64,000 nt of DNA, from contig OY288189.1 of NCBI GenBank assembly GCA_958439205.1, positions 2,991,001 through 3,055,000 of the forward strand. Reading direction: 5' to 3'. The notes beneath the pieces are model-generated. The model ran no database searches. It was not told the origin of the DNA and worked only from the letters and a program-made list of their open reading frames with translations. Shown here in pieces: positions 35,487-47,186 of the stretch (the first letter of the stretch is position 1; every line of letters starts with the position of its first letter). Both the position numbers and the translations under genes were made by a program. Source of the DNA: an uncultured Allorhizobium sp. (lineage in GTDB: Bacteria; Pseudomonadota; Alphaproteobacteria; Rhizobiales; Rhizobiaceae).

Positions 35487-35791
35487 CGGCACAGTCTCCA
35501 ACAACAACCGGATTCAAGGTCCGGCGTTTCCAGTTGCAATGTAATGGACACGCCTCGCCCGTTCAATAGCTTAGGCGGCTCGGCACGGGCGTCGGCAGGA
35601 ATTCCAGACCAGCAACGATCTGACGATGATCAATCCGTGGGCAGCAGCAGCACATTCTAAAACTTGATGTTTGTCAGAAGCTTGGGAGCCGCTGACTTCG
35701 GCCAGCGCTATCGCCCGCGATCAAATTTCACGCAGCGCATCCGCTTTTCGGATGCAAAGACGAGCAATTAGAGCCAGATCGCCTCCAAATT

Positions 35792-35807
35792 TTGACCATT
35801 CGGTAAA
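35792..35807 (+). promoter_or_regulatory. RutR-like operator upstream of rutA
   Basis: TTGACCATTCGGTAAA matches the E. coli RutR palindrome TTGACCAnnTGGTCAA at 14 of 16 positions, counting the two free bases. It lies about 50 bases upstream of the sigma-54 promoter. RutR is a TetR-family repressor released by uracil; its gene is not in the window. Confidence 0.6.
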
Positions 35808-35858
35808 AATATTCCAGCCTCCCAAACCAAGCTACTGTTTCTGAATGCATTTTCAGAC

Positions 35859-35874
35859 TGGCACGGCGATTGCT
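35859..35874 (+). promoter_or_regulatory. Sigma-54 promoter of the rut operon
   Basis: TGGCACG-GCGA-TTGCT fits the -24/-12 consensus TGGCACG-N4-TTGCW exactly, with GG at -24 and GC at -12 properly spaced. It is 58 bases upstream of the rutA start. In E. coli rut transcription depends on NtrC; no clear NtrC site was recognised here. Confidence 0.8.
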
Positions 35875-35931
35875 TCGTTTCTGGCGAAACAAAAACGGCG
35901 CCCAGCGCGCCTCCAGAAGCGGAGAACAGGA

Positions 35932-37019
<1,088 letters not shown>

Positions 37020-37023
<4 letters not shown>

Positions 37024-37763
37024 GCGAGGCCGTTGTTGCAGGCTATCAGCCCCGCCCGGACCTGACGAAAAGCGTCACGCTTCCGGCCCGCCCCGAGCCG
37101 ATCACGCTGAAACCGTCGGAGACGGCCGTGGTCATTGTCGACATGCAGAACGCCTATTCGACCGAAGGCGGTTATGTCGATCTCGCCGGCTTCGACATTT
37201 CGGGCGCCAAGGGCACGATCGCCAACATCAAGAAGACGCTCGATGCGGCCCGCGAAGCGGGCGTGCTCGTCGTCTATTTCCAGAATGGCTGGGATCCTGA
37301 CTATGTCGAGGCGGGCGGCCCCGGCTCGCCCAACTGGCATAAGTCAAATGCGCTGAAAACCATGCGCAAGCGACCCGAACTGCAGGGGCAGCTGCTCGCC
37401 AAGGGCACCTGGGACTATGCCATCGTCGACGAATTGCAGCCGAAGCCCGGTGACATCCTGGTGCCGAAGAGCCGCTATTCCGGCTTCTTCAACACCAACA
37501 TGGACTCGGTGCTCAGAGCCCGCGGCATCCGTAACCTCGTCTTCGTCGGCATTGCCACCAATGTCTGCGTCGAAAGCTCGCTGCGCGATGCCTTCCACCT
37601 CGAATATTTCGGCGTGATGCTTGAGGACGCGACGCACCACCTCGGCCCCGACTTCATCCAGCAGGCGACTGTCTACAATGTCGAAAAGTTCTTCGGCTGG
37701 GTCGCGACCGTCAACGACTTCTGCGGCGCGATCGGACAGGCAGCGCCTGCCGATGCCGCTTGA
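37020..37763 (+). CDS. rutB: Ureidoacrylate amidohydrolase RutB
   Basis: RutB, an isochorismatase-fold cysteine hydrolase, splits the ureidoacrylate product of RutA, releasing carbamate and an aminoacrylate. The 247-aa protein has [10 protein letters not shown] (catalytic Asp) and [15 protein letters not shown] (nucleophile Cys). The frame is open upstream inside rutA, but the ATG at 37020 overlapping the rutA stop is the coupled start. Confidence 0.95.
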
Positions 37764-37797
37764 TACCATCACCATTCAATAAACGGAGAGAGTGAGA

Positions 37798-38187
37798 ATG
37801 CCCAAGACCATCGTCGTTCCCGAAGGCACATCCAAGCCGCTTGCCCCCTATTCGCCCGGCACGCTTGCCGATGGCATCCTCTATGTCTCGGGGACCCTTC
37901 CCTTCGACAAGGACAACAACGTCGTGCATGTCGGCGACGCGAGCGCCCAGACCCGCCATGTGCTTGAGACGATCAAGTCGGTCATCGAGACCGCCGGCGG
38001 CACGATGCAGGACGTGACCATGAACCACATCTTCGTCACCGACTGGGCCAATTACCAGGCGGTGAACAAGGTCTATGCCGAATACTTCCCCAGCAACGAG
38101 CCGGCCCGTTACTGCGTGCAATGCGGCCTGGTGAAGCCGGACGCGCTGGTCGAGATCGCGACGGTTGCGCATATCGGGAAGAAGTGA
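37798..38187 (+). CDS. rutC: 3-aminoacrylate deaminase RutC (RidA family)
   Basis: A 129-aa RidA/YjgF-fold protein that hydrolyses 3-aminoacrylate to malonic semialdehyde. Typical sequence: [20 protein letters not shown] near the N-terminus, and the C-terminal [27 protein letters not shown] precedes the ATG at 37798; GTG at 37792 is less likely. A long inverted repeat follows before rutD. Confidence 0.95.
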   Translation: MPKTIVVPEGTSKPLAPYSPGTLADGILYVSGTLPFDKDNNVVHVGDASAQTRHVLETIKSVIETAGGTMQDVTMNHIFVTDWANYQAVNKVYAEYFPSNEPARYCVQCGLVKPDALVEIATVAHIGKK

Positions 38188-38199
38188 GTTCAACTGCTT

Positions 38200-38351
38200 C
38201 CCCTCCCCAACCCCTCCCCACAAGGGGGAGGGGCTAAGTCAGCCTCAGCGATACACGCAACGGGCAACCTCCCCGCAGGTGCATATTGTGTGGCTGTTAC
38301 GGTGCCGCGGATTAAGCCCCTCCCCCTTGTGGGGAGGGGTTTGGGGCGGGG
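38200..38351. repeat. Long inverted repeat between rutC and rutD
   Basis: Two arms of about 38-40 bp (38200-38237 and 38312-38351) are near-perfect inverted copies. Each arm also folds on itself (CCCCTCCCC-ACA-AGGGGGAGGGG). The centre is unremarkable. The element fills the 190-bp gap in an otherwise tight operon. Its core CCCTTGTGGGGAGG is shared with the repeat at 7489-7612, so the two probably belong to one dispersed family. Confidence 0.82.
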
Positions 38352-38378
38352 TTCTTCATTCAAAAACAAGAGCATTTG

Positions 38379-39164
38379 ATGCATTACGACATTCACGGCC
38401 AAACCTCCCCCGACGCGCCGACCATCCTGCTCTCGTCAGGCCTTGGCGGCTCGGGCGGCTATTGGGCACCGCAGATCCCTGCCCTCTCAGAGCGTTTCCG
38501 GGTCATCACGTATGACCACCGCGGCTGCGGCAAGACCGGTGGCACAGTGCCCGAAGACGGCGGCATTTCCGCCATGGTGGACGACGTGCTGGAGATCGTC
38601 GACACGCTGAAGCTCGACGAATTACATTTCATGGGCCATGCGCTCGGCGGACTGATCGGGCTTGATCTGGCACTCTGCCGGCCGGACCTGATCCAGAGCC
38701 TCGTGCTGATCAATGCCTGGAGCAAGGCTGATCCGCATTCCGGGCGTTGTTTTGACGTGCGCATCGCGCTCCTGGAAAACGCCGGTGTCGAGGCCTTCGT
38801 CAAGGCACAGCCGCTGTTTCTTTATCCGGCTATCTACATGGCTGAGAACTCCGAGAAGATGGCGGCGGAAGAGGCCCATGCGCTCGCCCATTTCCAGGGT
38901 CGCGACAACATCCTGCGCCGGATCGCGGCGCTGCGCACCTTTGATGTCGACGACCGCCTCGGCGAGATCAGCACACCAACGCTTGTCATCGCCACCCGCG
39001 ACGACCTGCTTGTCCCCTATTCCCGTTCCCTGCGCCTAGCAGAAGGCCTGCCCAACGCAAATCTCGTGCTCACCGTCGCCGGTGGACACGCCGTCAACGT
39101 CACCTATCCGCAAACATTCAACAGCGCGGTGATCGACTTCCTGTCGACCCTCGAACACGCTTGA
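38379..39164 (+). CDS. rutD: Alpha/beta hydrolase RutD
   Basis: The 261-aa hydrolase speeds removal of aminoacrylate or carbamate in the Rut pathway. Signatures: [13 protein letters not shown] (oxyanion region), [12 protein letters not shown], and [11 protein letters not shown], where the usual nucleophile Ser of GxSxG is replaced by Ala (GHALGG), as in some RutD proteins; the later Asp (TRDDLLVPY) and His (AGGHAVN) remain. I use the ATG at 38379 rather than TTG at 38376. No clear ribosome site is seen next to the repeat. Confidence 0.92.
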   Translation: MHYDIHGQTSPDAPTILLSSGLGGSGGYWAPQIPALSERFRVITYDHRGCGKTGGTVPEDGGISAMVDDVLEIVDTLKLDELHFMGHALGGLIGLDLALCRPDLIQSLVLINAWSKADPHSGRCFDVRIALLENAGVEAFVKAQPLFLYPAIYMAENSEKMAAEEAHALAHFQGRDNILRRIAALRTFDVDDRLGEISTPTLVIATRDDLLVPYSRSLRLAEGLPNANLVLTVAGGHAVNVTYPQTFNSAVIDFLSTLEHA

Positions 39165-39175
39165 AGGAAACGCCC

Positions 39176-39703
39176 ATGCTGGCCACCAAGACCATCGCCC
39201 CCGTTGCCTCCGCACCGGACAGCGTCTCGCCGGAAAAGAGTGCCGCCTATCGCAATGGCATGGCCCGCCTCGCTGCAGCCGTGACCATCGTCACCACCGA
39301 TGGCCCTGCCGGACGTGCGGGCTTTGCAGCAACCGCCGTCACCAGCGTTTCGGACAATCCCCCGACTCTGCTCGTCTGCCTCAACAAGGGCAGTTCAGCC
39401 TATCCTGCCGTCAGCGCCAACGGGTTCGTTTCGGTCAACGTGCTCGCCACCGAGCATGAACCGGTCAGCCGTCTCTTTGGTGGCAAGACGCCCGTTGACG
39501 AGCGCTTCGCCGCCGCCGCCTGGGAGACGACAGAGACCGGCACGCCGCGCCTTGTTGACGCCCTCGTGTCTTTCGAATGCCGGATTTCCGAAGTGCATGA
39601 CGGAAAAACCCATGACGTCTTGTTCTGCGAGGTCCTCGACGTCACCACCCGCGAAGAGGGCCAAGCGCTCGTCTACTTCGATCGTGGCTATCGCACCGTC
39701 TAA
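39176..39703 (+). CDS. rutF: Flavin reductase RutF
   Basis: RutF reduces FMN with NADH to feed RutA. The 175-aa protein belongs to the flavin reductase-like FMN-binding split-barrel family: [40 protein letters not shown] and [24 protein letters not shown] precedes the ATG at 39176. rutD is followed directly by rutF; the malonic semialdehyde reductase gene rutE, which lies between them in E. coli, is absent. Confidence 0.94.
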   Translation: MLATKTIAPVASAPDSVSPEKSAAYRNGMARLAAAVTIVTTDGPAGRAGFAATAVTSVSDNPPTLLVCLNKGSSAYPAVSANGFVSVNVLATEHEPVSRLFGGKTPVDERFAAAAWETTETGTPRLVDALVSFECRISEVHDGKTHDVLFCEVLDVTTREEGQALVYFDRGYRTV

Positions 39704-39720
39704 ACAGCTTTGCCTAAACG

Positions 39721-39751
39721 CAAAACGGCCCGCGCGATGCGGGCCGTTTTG
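39721..39751. terminator. Bidirectional terminator between rutF and sufT
   Basis: CAAAACGGCCCGC and GCGGGCCGTTTTG form a perfect 13-bp stem with a GCGAT loop and A/T tracts on both sides, so it can end both the rut and the convergent suf transcripts. Confidence 0.92.
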
Positions 39752-39768
39752 TTAATTGCCTAATTCTC

Positions 39769-40143
39769 TCAATACCAGCCTACGGCGACCTGCGCCTCTT
39801 CGGACATGCGGTCCGGGGTCCATGGCGGATCGAAGCTCATCTCGACCTCGACGCCCGAGACGCCTTCGACCGAACCGACGGCATTCTCGACCCAGCCCGG
39901 CATTTCACCGGCAACCGGGCAACCCGGGGCCGTCAGGGTCATGACGATCTTGACCGTGCGGTCGTCCTCGATGTCGATCTTGTAGATCAGGCCGAGTTCG
40001 AAGATGTCGGAGGGAATTTCCGGATCGTAGACTGTCTTCAGCGCGGCGATGATATCGTCCGACAGGCGGGCGACTTCGTCCGCCGGGATCGCGGTGTGGA
40101 TGATGCCGTCGCGGACATCGGGCTTGGTTTCGGTGTCACTCAT
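39769..40143 (-). CDS. sufT: SufT (DUF59/MIP18 family) Fe-S maturation protein
   Basis: The 124-aa protein has the DUF59 core VYDPEIPSDIFELGLIYKI and TLTAPGCPVAGEMP with its conserved Cys. SufT helps mature Fe-S enzymes and sits at the end of suf operons. ATG at 40143 has TGAGGA 9 bases upstream; ATG at 40152 abuts it too closely. It follows sufS by 12 bases. Confidence 0.92.
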   Translation of the reverse strand: MSDTETKPDVRDGIIHTAIPADEVARLSDDIIAALKTVYDPEIPSDIFELGLIYKIDIEDDRTVKIVMTLTAPGCPVAGEMPGWVENAVGSVEGVSGVEVEMSFDPPWTPDRMSEEAQVAVGWY

Positions 40144-40155
40144 GGTGTTCATTCC

Positions 40156-41400
40156 TCAGGCGAAGAAGCTGCGGGCGTAATCCAGCGCGTCCGCCAGCGC
40201 ATCGACTTCTTCCCTTGTGTTATAGAGACCGAATGACGCCCGGCAAGTGGAGGTCACGCCGAAACGTGCCAGAAGCGGCTGGGCGCAATGGGTTCCGGCG
40301 CGAACGGCAACGCCGCGACGGTCGATCATGGTGGAGACATCATGGGCATGAATGCCGGCTAGCTCGAAGGAAAAGATCGCTCCCTTGCCCGGTGCATTGC
40401 CGATGATCCGCAGCGAATTGATCGCCGAGAGACGCTCATGCGCATAGGCGCGCAGGCTTTCCTCATGGGCGGCGATCGCGGGGCGGCCGAGGCTTTCCAT
40501 ATAGTCTAGCGCATAGCCGAGACCGATCGCCTGAACGATCGGCGGTGTGCCGGCCTCGAAGCGATGGGGCGGCTCATTATAGGTGACCCGGTCTTCGGCG
40601 ACCTCGATGATCATCTCACCGCCGCCCATGAAGGGGTCCATATCCTTCAAGCGGTCCATCTTGCCCCAGAGCACGCCGATGCCCGAGGGACCGTAGAGCT
40701 TGTGGCCGGTCACGGCATACCAGTCGCAGCCGAGATCCTGGACGTCGACCGGCATGTGCACAGCGCCTTGGCTGCCATCGACCATGACGGCGATGCCGCG
40801 CTCATGCGCAATGCGGCAGACCTCCTTGATCGGCACGACCGTGCCGAGCGCGTTCGACATATGGGTGATGGCGATCAGCTTGGTACGTTCGGTCAGGCAG
40901 CCAACAAAGGCTTCCATGTCGAAGGCACCCTCATCGGTGACCGGAGCCCAGACGAGCTTGGCGCCCTTGCGTTCCCGCAGGAAATGCCAGGGCACGATAT
41001 TGGAATGGTGCTCCATGATCGAGAGCACGATCTCGTCGCCCTCGCCGATATGCTTCATGCCCCAGCCATAGGCGACCGTGTTGATCGCCTCGGTCGAAGA
41101 CTTGGTGAAGATCACCTCGTCGATCGAGGGAGCATTGAGAAAACGGCGCACCTTTTCGCGCGCCGCTTCATAGGCGTCGGTCGCGGCATTGGACAGGAAA
41201 TGCAGACCACGATGCACGTTGGCGTATTCGTGGGAATAGGCATGCGCAACTGCATCAATCACGCTTTGCGGCTTCTGCGAGGACGCCGCATTGTCGAGAT
41301 AGACCAGCGGTTTACCGTAGACTTCGCGCGCCAGGATCGGGAAATCCCGCCTGACGGCTTCGACGTCATATCCTGTCTTTACCGCGATCGTGTCAGCCAT
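40156..41400 (-). CDS. sufS: Cysteine desulfurase SufS
   Basis: SufS removes sulfur from cysteine for Fe-S assembly. The 414-aa class II enzyme has VYLDNAASSQKPQSVIDAV, the PLP lysine in VTGHKLYGPSGIGVLWG, and the active-site Cys in VRAGTHCAQPLL. The start at ATG 41400 overlaps the 3' end of sufD by 8 bases. The longer open frame upstream belongs to sufD. Confidence 0.96.
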   Translation of the reverse strand: MADTIAVKTGYDVEAVRRDFPILAREVYGKPLVYLDNAASSQKPQSVIDAVAHAYSHEYANVHRGLHFLSNAATDAYEAAREKVRRFLNAPSIDEVIFTKSSTEAINTVAYGWGMKHIGEGDEIVLSIMEHHSNIVPWHFLRERKGAKLVWAPVTDEGAFDMEAFVGCLTERTKLIAITHMSNALGTVVPIKEVCRIAHERGIAVMVDGSQGAVHMPVDVQDLGCDWYAVTGHKLYGPSGIGVLWGKMDRLKDMDPFMGGGEMIIEVAEDRVTYNEPPHRFEAGTPPIVQAIGLGYALDYMESLGRPAIAAHEESLRAYAHERLSAINSLRIIGNAPGKGAIFSFELAGIHAHDVSTMIDRRGVAVRAGTHCAQPLLARFGVTSTCRASFGLYNTREEVDALADALDYARSFFA

Positions 41401-42670
41401 GATGCTCCAGCCAGTCGGTGATGATCTCTTCCAGGGCCTCGACGAGCGGCTCGTTTTCGAGCTCCTCGACGATTTCGGCAACGAAGCCGTTGATCAGCAG
41501 AGCGCGGGCCTTTTTTTCCGGAATGCCGCGCGACATCAGGTAGTAGAGATGGCTCTTGTGGATGTCAGCGACCGTCGCACCATGGGCGCACTGGACGTCG
41601 TCAGCGAAGATTTCGAGCTCGGGCTTCACCGAGAACTCGGCATCATCGGACATCAGCAGCGTGTTGCAGGCCATGCGGGCATCGGTCTTCTGGGCATCCG
41701 GGGCAACCCGGATCATGCCCTGGAACACACCCTTGGCGCGATCGAACAACACGTTGCGGATGATTTCCGTCGAGGTGGTGTTCGGCACGTCATGGCCGAG
41801 CGTCATGGTGACGTCGGTATGGGTGTCACCGCCGAGCAGGTTCACGGCGCGCATCATGAAATCGCAGCCTTCGCCTACCGTCTTCACATGCACTTCCTGG
41901 CGCACCAGCTTGCCGCCGGCATTGACGATGAAGAGCCGGAACTTCGCATCCGTGCCAAGCTCGGCGCGGATCTGGCCGAGATGGGTGTCGGCATCGCCCT
42001 CGCCCTGGAGGATGATCCAGGTGATCTCGGCACCTTCGCCGAGCTTCAGGTCGGCAACGACGGAGGCAAGTGCTGCCGAACCGCTCTGGCCGACATGGCG
42101 CTCGATGACGGTTGCCTTGGAACCCTTGCCGAACGTCGCCGGGAAACGCAGGTGCAGCTGGCCGGCGGCATGCACCGACTGCAGCTCGATCGGCGCTTCG
42201 ATCTCGGCCTCGTCGGCCACGTCGAGCGTGAAGCCGTCACGCACAAAGGCGCCGTTGAGGCGGCCGATCGTGTCGTCGGCGTTGAAGGCGGTCAGGCCTT
42301 CTGCTGCTGCTCCATCGGTAAGCGCGTCGCGATAGAGCGAAATGCTCACGCCGTCCGGTAGTGCTGCCGGCCTCTGGGCAACACCCTGCAGCACGTTCAT
42401 CACATGGGCACCAGCCACGAGCGGGTTGATCGCCTGGGCGACCGCCTGTGGCTCTTCGGCCGGAAGCGCGCGCAGCAGCGCCTTGAGGTCCGTATAGTGA
42501 AACGTCTCGACGCGGCGCGTCGGCAGACCCTGGCGCTTCAGCGCGTCGAACAGGCCGTCGCGCTTCAGAAGCACGGCGCCATCGCCTGGAAGGCTGCCGA
42601 TCTGGTTGGTATAGGCGTCGATGAGCTGGGTCTCGGCTACGGTGAGCCGGTTGGCCGCTTGCAATGTCAT
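41393..42670 (-). CDS. sufD: Fe-S assembly scaffold subunit SufD
   Basis: The 425-aa protein is SufD, partner of SufB in the SufBC2D scaffold. The C-terminal core shows VQCAHGATVADIHKSHLYYLMSRG-like sequence (DDVQCAHGATV, then LMSRGIPEKKARALLINGF), which contains the conserved His and Cys. The N-terminal 150 residues are divergent, as usual. It lies 29 bases after sufC. Confidence 0.94.
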   Translation of the reverse strand: MTLQAANRLTVAETQLIDAYTNQIGSLPGDGAVLLKRDGLFDALKRQGLPTRRVETFHYTDLKALLRALPAEEPQAVAQAINPLVAGAHVMNVLQGVAQRPAALPDGVSISLYRDALTDGAAAEGLTAFNADDTIGRLNGAFVRDGFTLDVADEAEIEAPIELQSVHAAGQLHLRFPATFGKGSKATVIERHVGQSGSAALASVVADLKLGEGAEITWIILQGEGDADTHLGQIRAELGTDAKFRLFIVNAGGKLVRQEVHVKTVGEGCDFMMRAVNLLGGDTHTDVTMTLGHDVPNTTSTEIIRNVLFDRAKGVFQGMIRVAPDAQKTDARMACNTLLMSDDAEFSVKPELEIFADDVQCAHGATVADIHKSHLYYLMSRGIPEKKARALLINGFVAEIVEELENEPLVEALEEIITDWLEHHG

Positions 42671-42699
42671 CGTTGCAACTCCTTCAAACTTGAGAGCCC

Positions 42700-43455
42700 T
42701 TAGGCGGCCTGACCGGTGATGTCGGCATAGCCGTTGGCTTCGAGTTCCAGCGCCAGGCTCTTGTCACCTGACTTGATGATCTGGCCCTTGTAGAGGACGT
42801 GCACGCTATCCGGCACGATGTAGTCGAGCAGGCGCTGGTAGTGGGTGATGACAACGGTGGCGCGGTCCGGACGCTTCAGCGCGTTCACACCGTCTGCGAC
42901 GATCTTCAGCGCATCGATGTCGAGGCCGCTGTCGGTCTCGTCGAGGATGCAAAGCTTCGGCTCGAGCAGCGCCATCTGCAGGATTTCGGCGCGCTTCTTT
43001 TCACCGCCGGAGAAGCCGACATTGAGCGGACGCTTCAACATATCAGGATTGATCTTCAGTTCGGCCGAGGCTTCCTTGACGCGGCGGATGAAGTCCGGCG
43101 TCGTCAGTTCGGCTTCGCCGCGTGCCTTGCGCTGCGAGTTCATCGCCACTTTCAGGAACTGCATGGTGGCCACGCCCGGGATTTCGACCGGGTACTGGAA
43201 AGCGAGGAAGATGCCCTTGGCAGCGCGCTCAGCCGGATCGAGTTCCAGAATGCTCTCACCGTTGTAGAGGATATCGCCTTCGGTGACTTCATAGTCTTCG
43301 CGGCCCGACAGGATGTAGGACAGCGTCGACTTGCCAGAACCGTTCGGTCCCATGATGGCAGCGACTTCGCCAGCCTTTACGGTCAGGTTCAAGCCCTTGA
43401 TGATTTCGGTGCCGTCTTCGGCGATGCGGGCATGGAGATTGCGAATTTCAAGCAT
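42700..43455 (-). CDS. sufC: Fe-S assembly ATPase SufC
   Basis: The 251-aa ABC-type ATPase energises SufBD. Walker A GPNGSGKST, signature FSGGEKKRAEI, Walker B LCILDETDSGLD, and the switch His in VVITHYQRLL are all intact. AAGGA 7 bases before the ATG at 43455 fixes the start. Gaps of 69 bases to sufB and 29 to sufD suggest one transcript. Confidence 0.97.
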   Translation of the reverse strand: MLEIRNLHARIAEDGTEIIKGLNLTVKAGEVAAIMGPNGSGKSTLSYILSGREDYEVTEGDILYNGESILELDPAERAAKGIFLAFQYPVEIPGVATMQFLKVAMNSQRKARGEAELTTPDFIRRVKEASAELKINPDMLKRPLNVGFSGGEKKRAEILQMALLEPKLCILDETDSGLDIDALKIVADGVNALKRPDRATVVITHYQRLLDYIVPDSVHVLYKGQIIKSGDKSLALELEANGYADITGQAA

Positions 43456-43524
43456 AGACAAATCCTTTCGGACGAATGGGGTCACGCGCCAAGCGCAGAG
43501 AAATGAGTAAGTGGGTGGTCGACC

Positions 43525-44994
<1,470 letters not shown>

Positions 44995-45135
44995 GGTCGT
45001 TCTCCAATCTTGCCGGGCCAAATTCCGGCAGCTTGTTAACGTTGGGCGGTGACCCGCCATACTTAAGGTTCCCGAGCCATCATTTCACCCCTCTTGGCAA
45101 GGGAAAAACGATGTTTGGCCCGGTTTTTCACCGCC

Positions 45136-46302
45136 TCAGGCGGCCTGCCCCGCCGGTTTGCGGCGGGCAGCAATCTTCACAAAGGCGCCCAGAAAGCGAT
45201 CGATGTCGCTCTCCGTCGTATCTGGGCCGATCGACAGGCGCAGCGCCCCGGTCGCGGCATCCTCGCCCATGGCGGTTAGCACGTGGCTCGCGCCGACCTT
45301 GCCCGAGGAGCAGGCGGCTCCCGCCGACAAGGCGATGCCTTCCAGATCGAAGGCGATCTGCCCGGTTTCCGCCTTCAACCCCGGCAGATGGAAGAAACTC
45401 GTATTGCCGACCCGCGCCTCGCTGCGGCCATAGATCACGGTTTCCGGTGCTGCCGAGACGATGCCTGCCTCAGCCCGGTCGCGCAGTGCGGCAATCCCGG
45501 CATTCCGGTTCAACAGATCCGCCGACATCCGCTCTGCCGCAGCACCGAAGCCTGCGATCGCCGCAAGATTCTCGGTACCGGCCCGATGCCCCTTTTCCTG
45601 ACCGCCACCGCGCACCAGCGCCTCCGGCATGAAAGTTTCGCCCTGTGACACCAGCGCACCGACACCCTTCGGTCCGCCGAGCTTATGAGCCGACAGGATC
45701 AGGAAGTCGGCGCCGAGTTCGGAGATCGCCAGCGGAATGCGGCCTGCCGCCTGCACGGCATCAACCACCAGCAATCCGCCAAACTTCTTTACGATGGCGG
45801 AGACCTCGCGGATTGGCTGGATGATCCCCGTTTCATTGTTGACCAGCATCACGGCGACCAGCGGCAGCCCTTCGGACGCGTCATGGCCGGCCAGTGTGCT
45901 GGCAAGCGCGTCAAGATCGATCAGTCCCGCAGGCGTCACGGCAAGTTCCGTCACGCGCTCCTGCGGGAATCGCCCGCCAGCCCGTACGGCCGGATGCTCG
46001 ATTGCCGAGACGTAGAGGCGTCCAAGGCTGACACGCGACTTGCCCATACGGTAAACCGTCGACAGCACCTGATTGGCAGCTTCCGTCGCGCTTGCGGTGA
46101 AGGTCACATGCGCCGGCTCAGCGCCGACCAGCGCTGCCACGGCGCGACGCGCCTTTTCGATTACGGCACGCGCCGCACGCCCTTCGGCATGCACCGAAGA
46201 GGGGTTGCCGGCCATGGCGAGCGCATCGAGCATGGCATCGCGCGCCGCTGCCATCAGGGGCGCGGTGGCGTTCCAGTCGAGATAGATGCGCTCAATAGCC
46301 AT
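45136..46302 (-). CDS. IscS/NifS-like cysteine desulfurase (second in the suf operon)
   Basis: The 388-aa class I desulfurase has MAIERIYLDWNATAPL, the PLP lysine in SAHKLGGPKGVGALV and the Cys loop ALSAGAACSSGKVGASHVL. It differs from SufS in its Cys loop (SSGKVGAS) and is the first gene of the operon. The arrangement nifS-like then sufBCDS is common in Rhizobiales. It may also supply sulfur for tRNA thiolation. The upstream region carries an Irr-type box. Confidence 0.94.
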   Translation of the reverse strand: MAIERIYLDWNATAPLMAAARDAMLDALAMAGNPSSVHAEGRAARAVIEKARRAVAALVGAEPAHVTFTASATEAANQVLSTVYRMGKSRVSLGRLYVSAIEHPAVRAGGRFPQERVTELAVTPAGLIDLDALASTLAGHDASEGLPLVAVMLVNNETGIIQPIREVSAIVKKFGGLLVVDAVQAAGRIPLAISELGADFLILSAHKLGGPKGVGALVSQGETFMPEALVRGGGQEKGHRAGTENLAAIAGFGAAAERMSADLLNRNAGIAALRDRAEAGIVSAAPETVIYGRSEARVGNTSFFHLPGLKAETGQIAFDLEGIALSAGAACSSGKVGASHVLTAMGEDAATGALRLSIGPDTTESDIDRFLGAFVKIAARRKPAGQAA

Positions 46303-46401
46303 CCTCAGTTCGGACTCCCATGCATCATGCGGTGCATTTTCCTTGAAATTTCCGCCGGGCTTGCCTTATGACACCTTCACCCCGGATGCGACGCCATCCA
46401 G

Positions 46402-46418
46402 TTTCGAACGGTTCTAAA
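46402..46418. promoter_or_regulatory. Putative Irr (ICE) box of the suf operon
   Basis: TTTCGAACGGTTCTAAA differs at one position from the dyad TTTAGAA-N3-TTCTAAA, the iron-control element bound by Irr in Rhizobiales. It lies 100 bases upstream of the IscS-like gene and 90 bases upstream of the divergent hydrolase. suf genes are known iron-regulated targets. A second TTCTAGAA palindrome follows at 46423-46430. Confidence 0.5.
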
Positions 46419-46430
46419 CTTCGTTCTAGA

Positions 46431-46460
46431 AAAGCTGACTGACGCCGTCAAGTCAGCTTT
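46431..46460. other. Perfect 10-bp hairpin in the divergent intergenic region
   Basis: AAAGCTGACT and AGTCAGCTTT are exact inverted repeats across GACGCCGTCA. Placed 47 bases before the hydrolase start with CTAATTT after it, it could be an operator, a leader hairpin or an upstream terminator. The sequence does not decide between these. Confidence 0.6.
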
Positions 46461-46507
46461 CTAATTTGGTGTTGACGAACCGCAAAAATGTCAGGGACCG
46501 GAACCTA

Positions 46508-47185
46508 ATGCCCGAAGTGATTTTCAACGGCCCCGCGGGTCGTCTCGAAGGCCGTTATCAACCCTCCAAGGAAAAGAGCGCACCGATCGCGATCATCCTT
46601 CATCCGCATCCGCAATTCGGCGGGACGATGAACAACCAGATCGTCTACCAGCTGTTCTACATGTTCCAGAAGCGCGGCTTCACCACGCTTCGCTTCAACT
46701 TCCGCGGCATCGGCCGCAGCCAGGGCGAATTCGACCATGGCGCCGGCGAATTGTCTGATGCGGCATCTGCCCTCGACTGGGTGCAGAGCCTGCATCCGGA
46801 TTCGAAGAGCTGCTGGGTTGCCGGCTACTCCTTCGGCTCCTGGATCGGCATGCAGCTCCTGATGCGTCGCCCGGAGATCGAAGGCTTCATGTCGATCGCG
46901 CCGCAGCCGAACATCTACGACTTCTCCTTCCTCGCCCCCTGCCCGTCATCCGGCCTGATCATCAACGGTGATAGCGACAAGGTGGCGCCTGAAAAGGACG
47001 TCATCGGCCTCGTCGACAAGCTGAAGACCCAGAAGGGCATCCTGATCACCCACAAGACGGTGCCAGGCGCCAACCACTTCTTCAACGGCCAGGTGGAAAC
47101 GCTGATGGCCGAGTGCGAAGACTATCTCGACCGTCGCCTTGAGGGCGAACTGGTTCCCGAACCGGCTGCCAAGCGGATCCGGTAA
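46508..47185 (+). CDS. Alpha/beta hydrolase (serine-type, small)
   Basis: The 225-aa protein starts MPEVIFNGPAGRLEGRY and has IILHPHPQFGGTMNNQIVYQ, LRFNFRGIGRSQGEF, the nucleophile elbow AGYSFGSWIG (Ser in GxSxG), a late Asp (INGDSDKV) and His (VPGANHFF). This is the widespread bacterial alpha/beta hydrolase group with the HPHP motif; the substrate is unknown. GGGA lies upstream of the ATG. The PIN toxin gene begins one base after its stop, so both may be co-transcribed. Confidence 0.9.
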   Translation: MPEVIFNGPAGRLEGRYQPSKEKSAPIAIILHPHPQFGGTMNNQIVYQLFYMFQKRGFTTLRFNFRGIGRSQGEFDHGAGELSDAASALDWVQSLHPDSKSCWVAGYSFGSWIGMQLLMRRPEIEGFMSIAPQPNIYDFSFLAPCPSSGLIINGDSDKVAPEKDVIGLVDKLKTQKGILITHKTVPGANHFFNGQVETLMAECEDYLDRRLEGELVPEPAAKRIR

Positions 47186-47186
47186 C

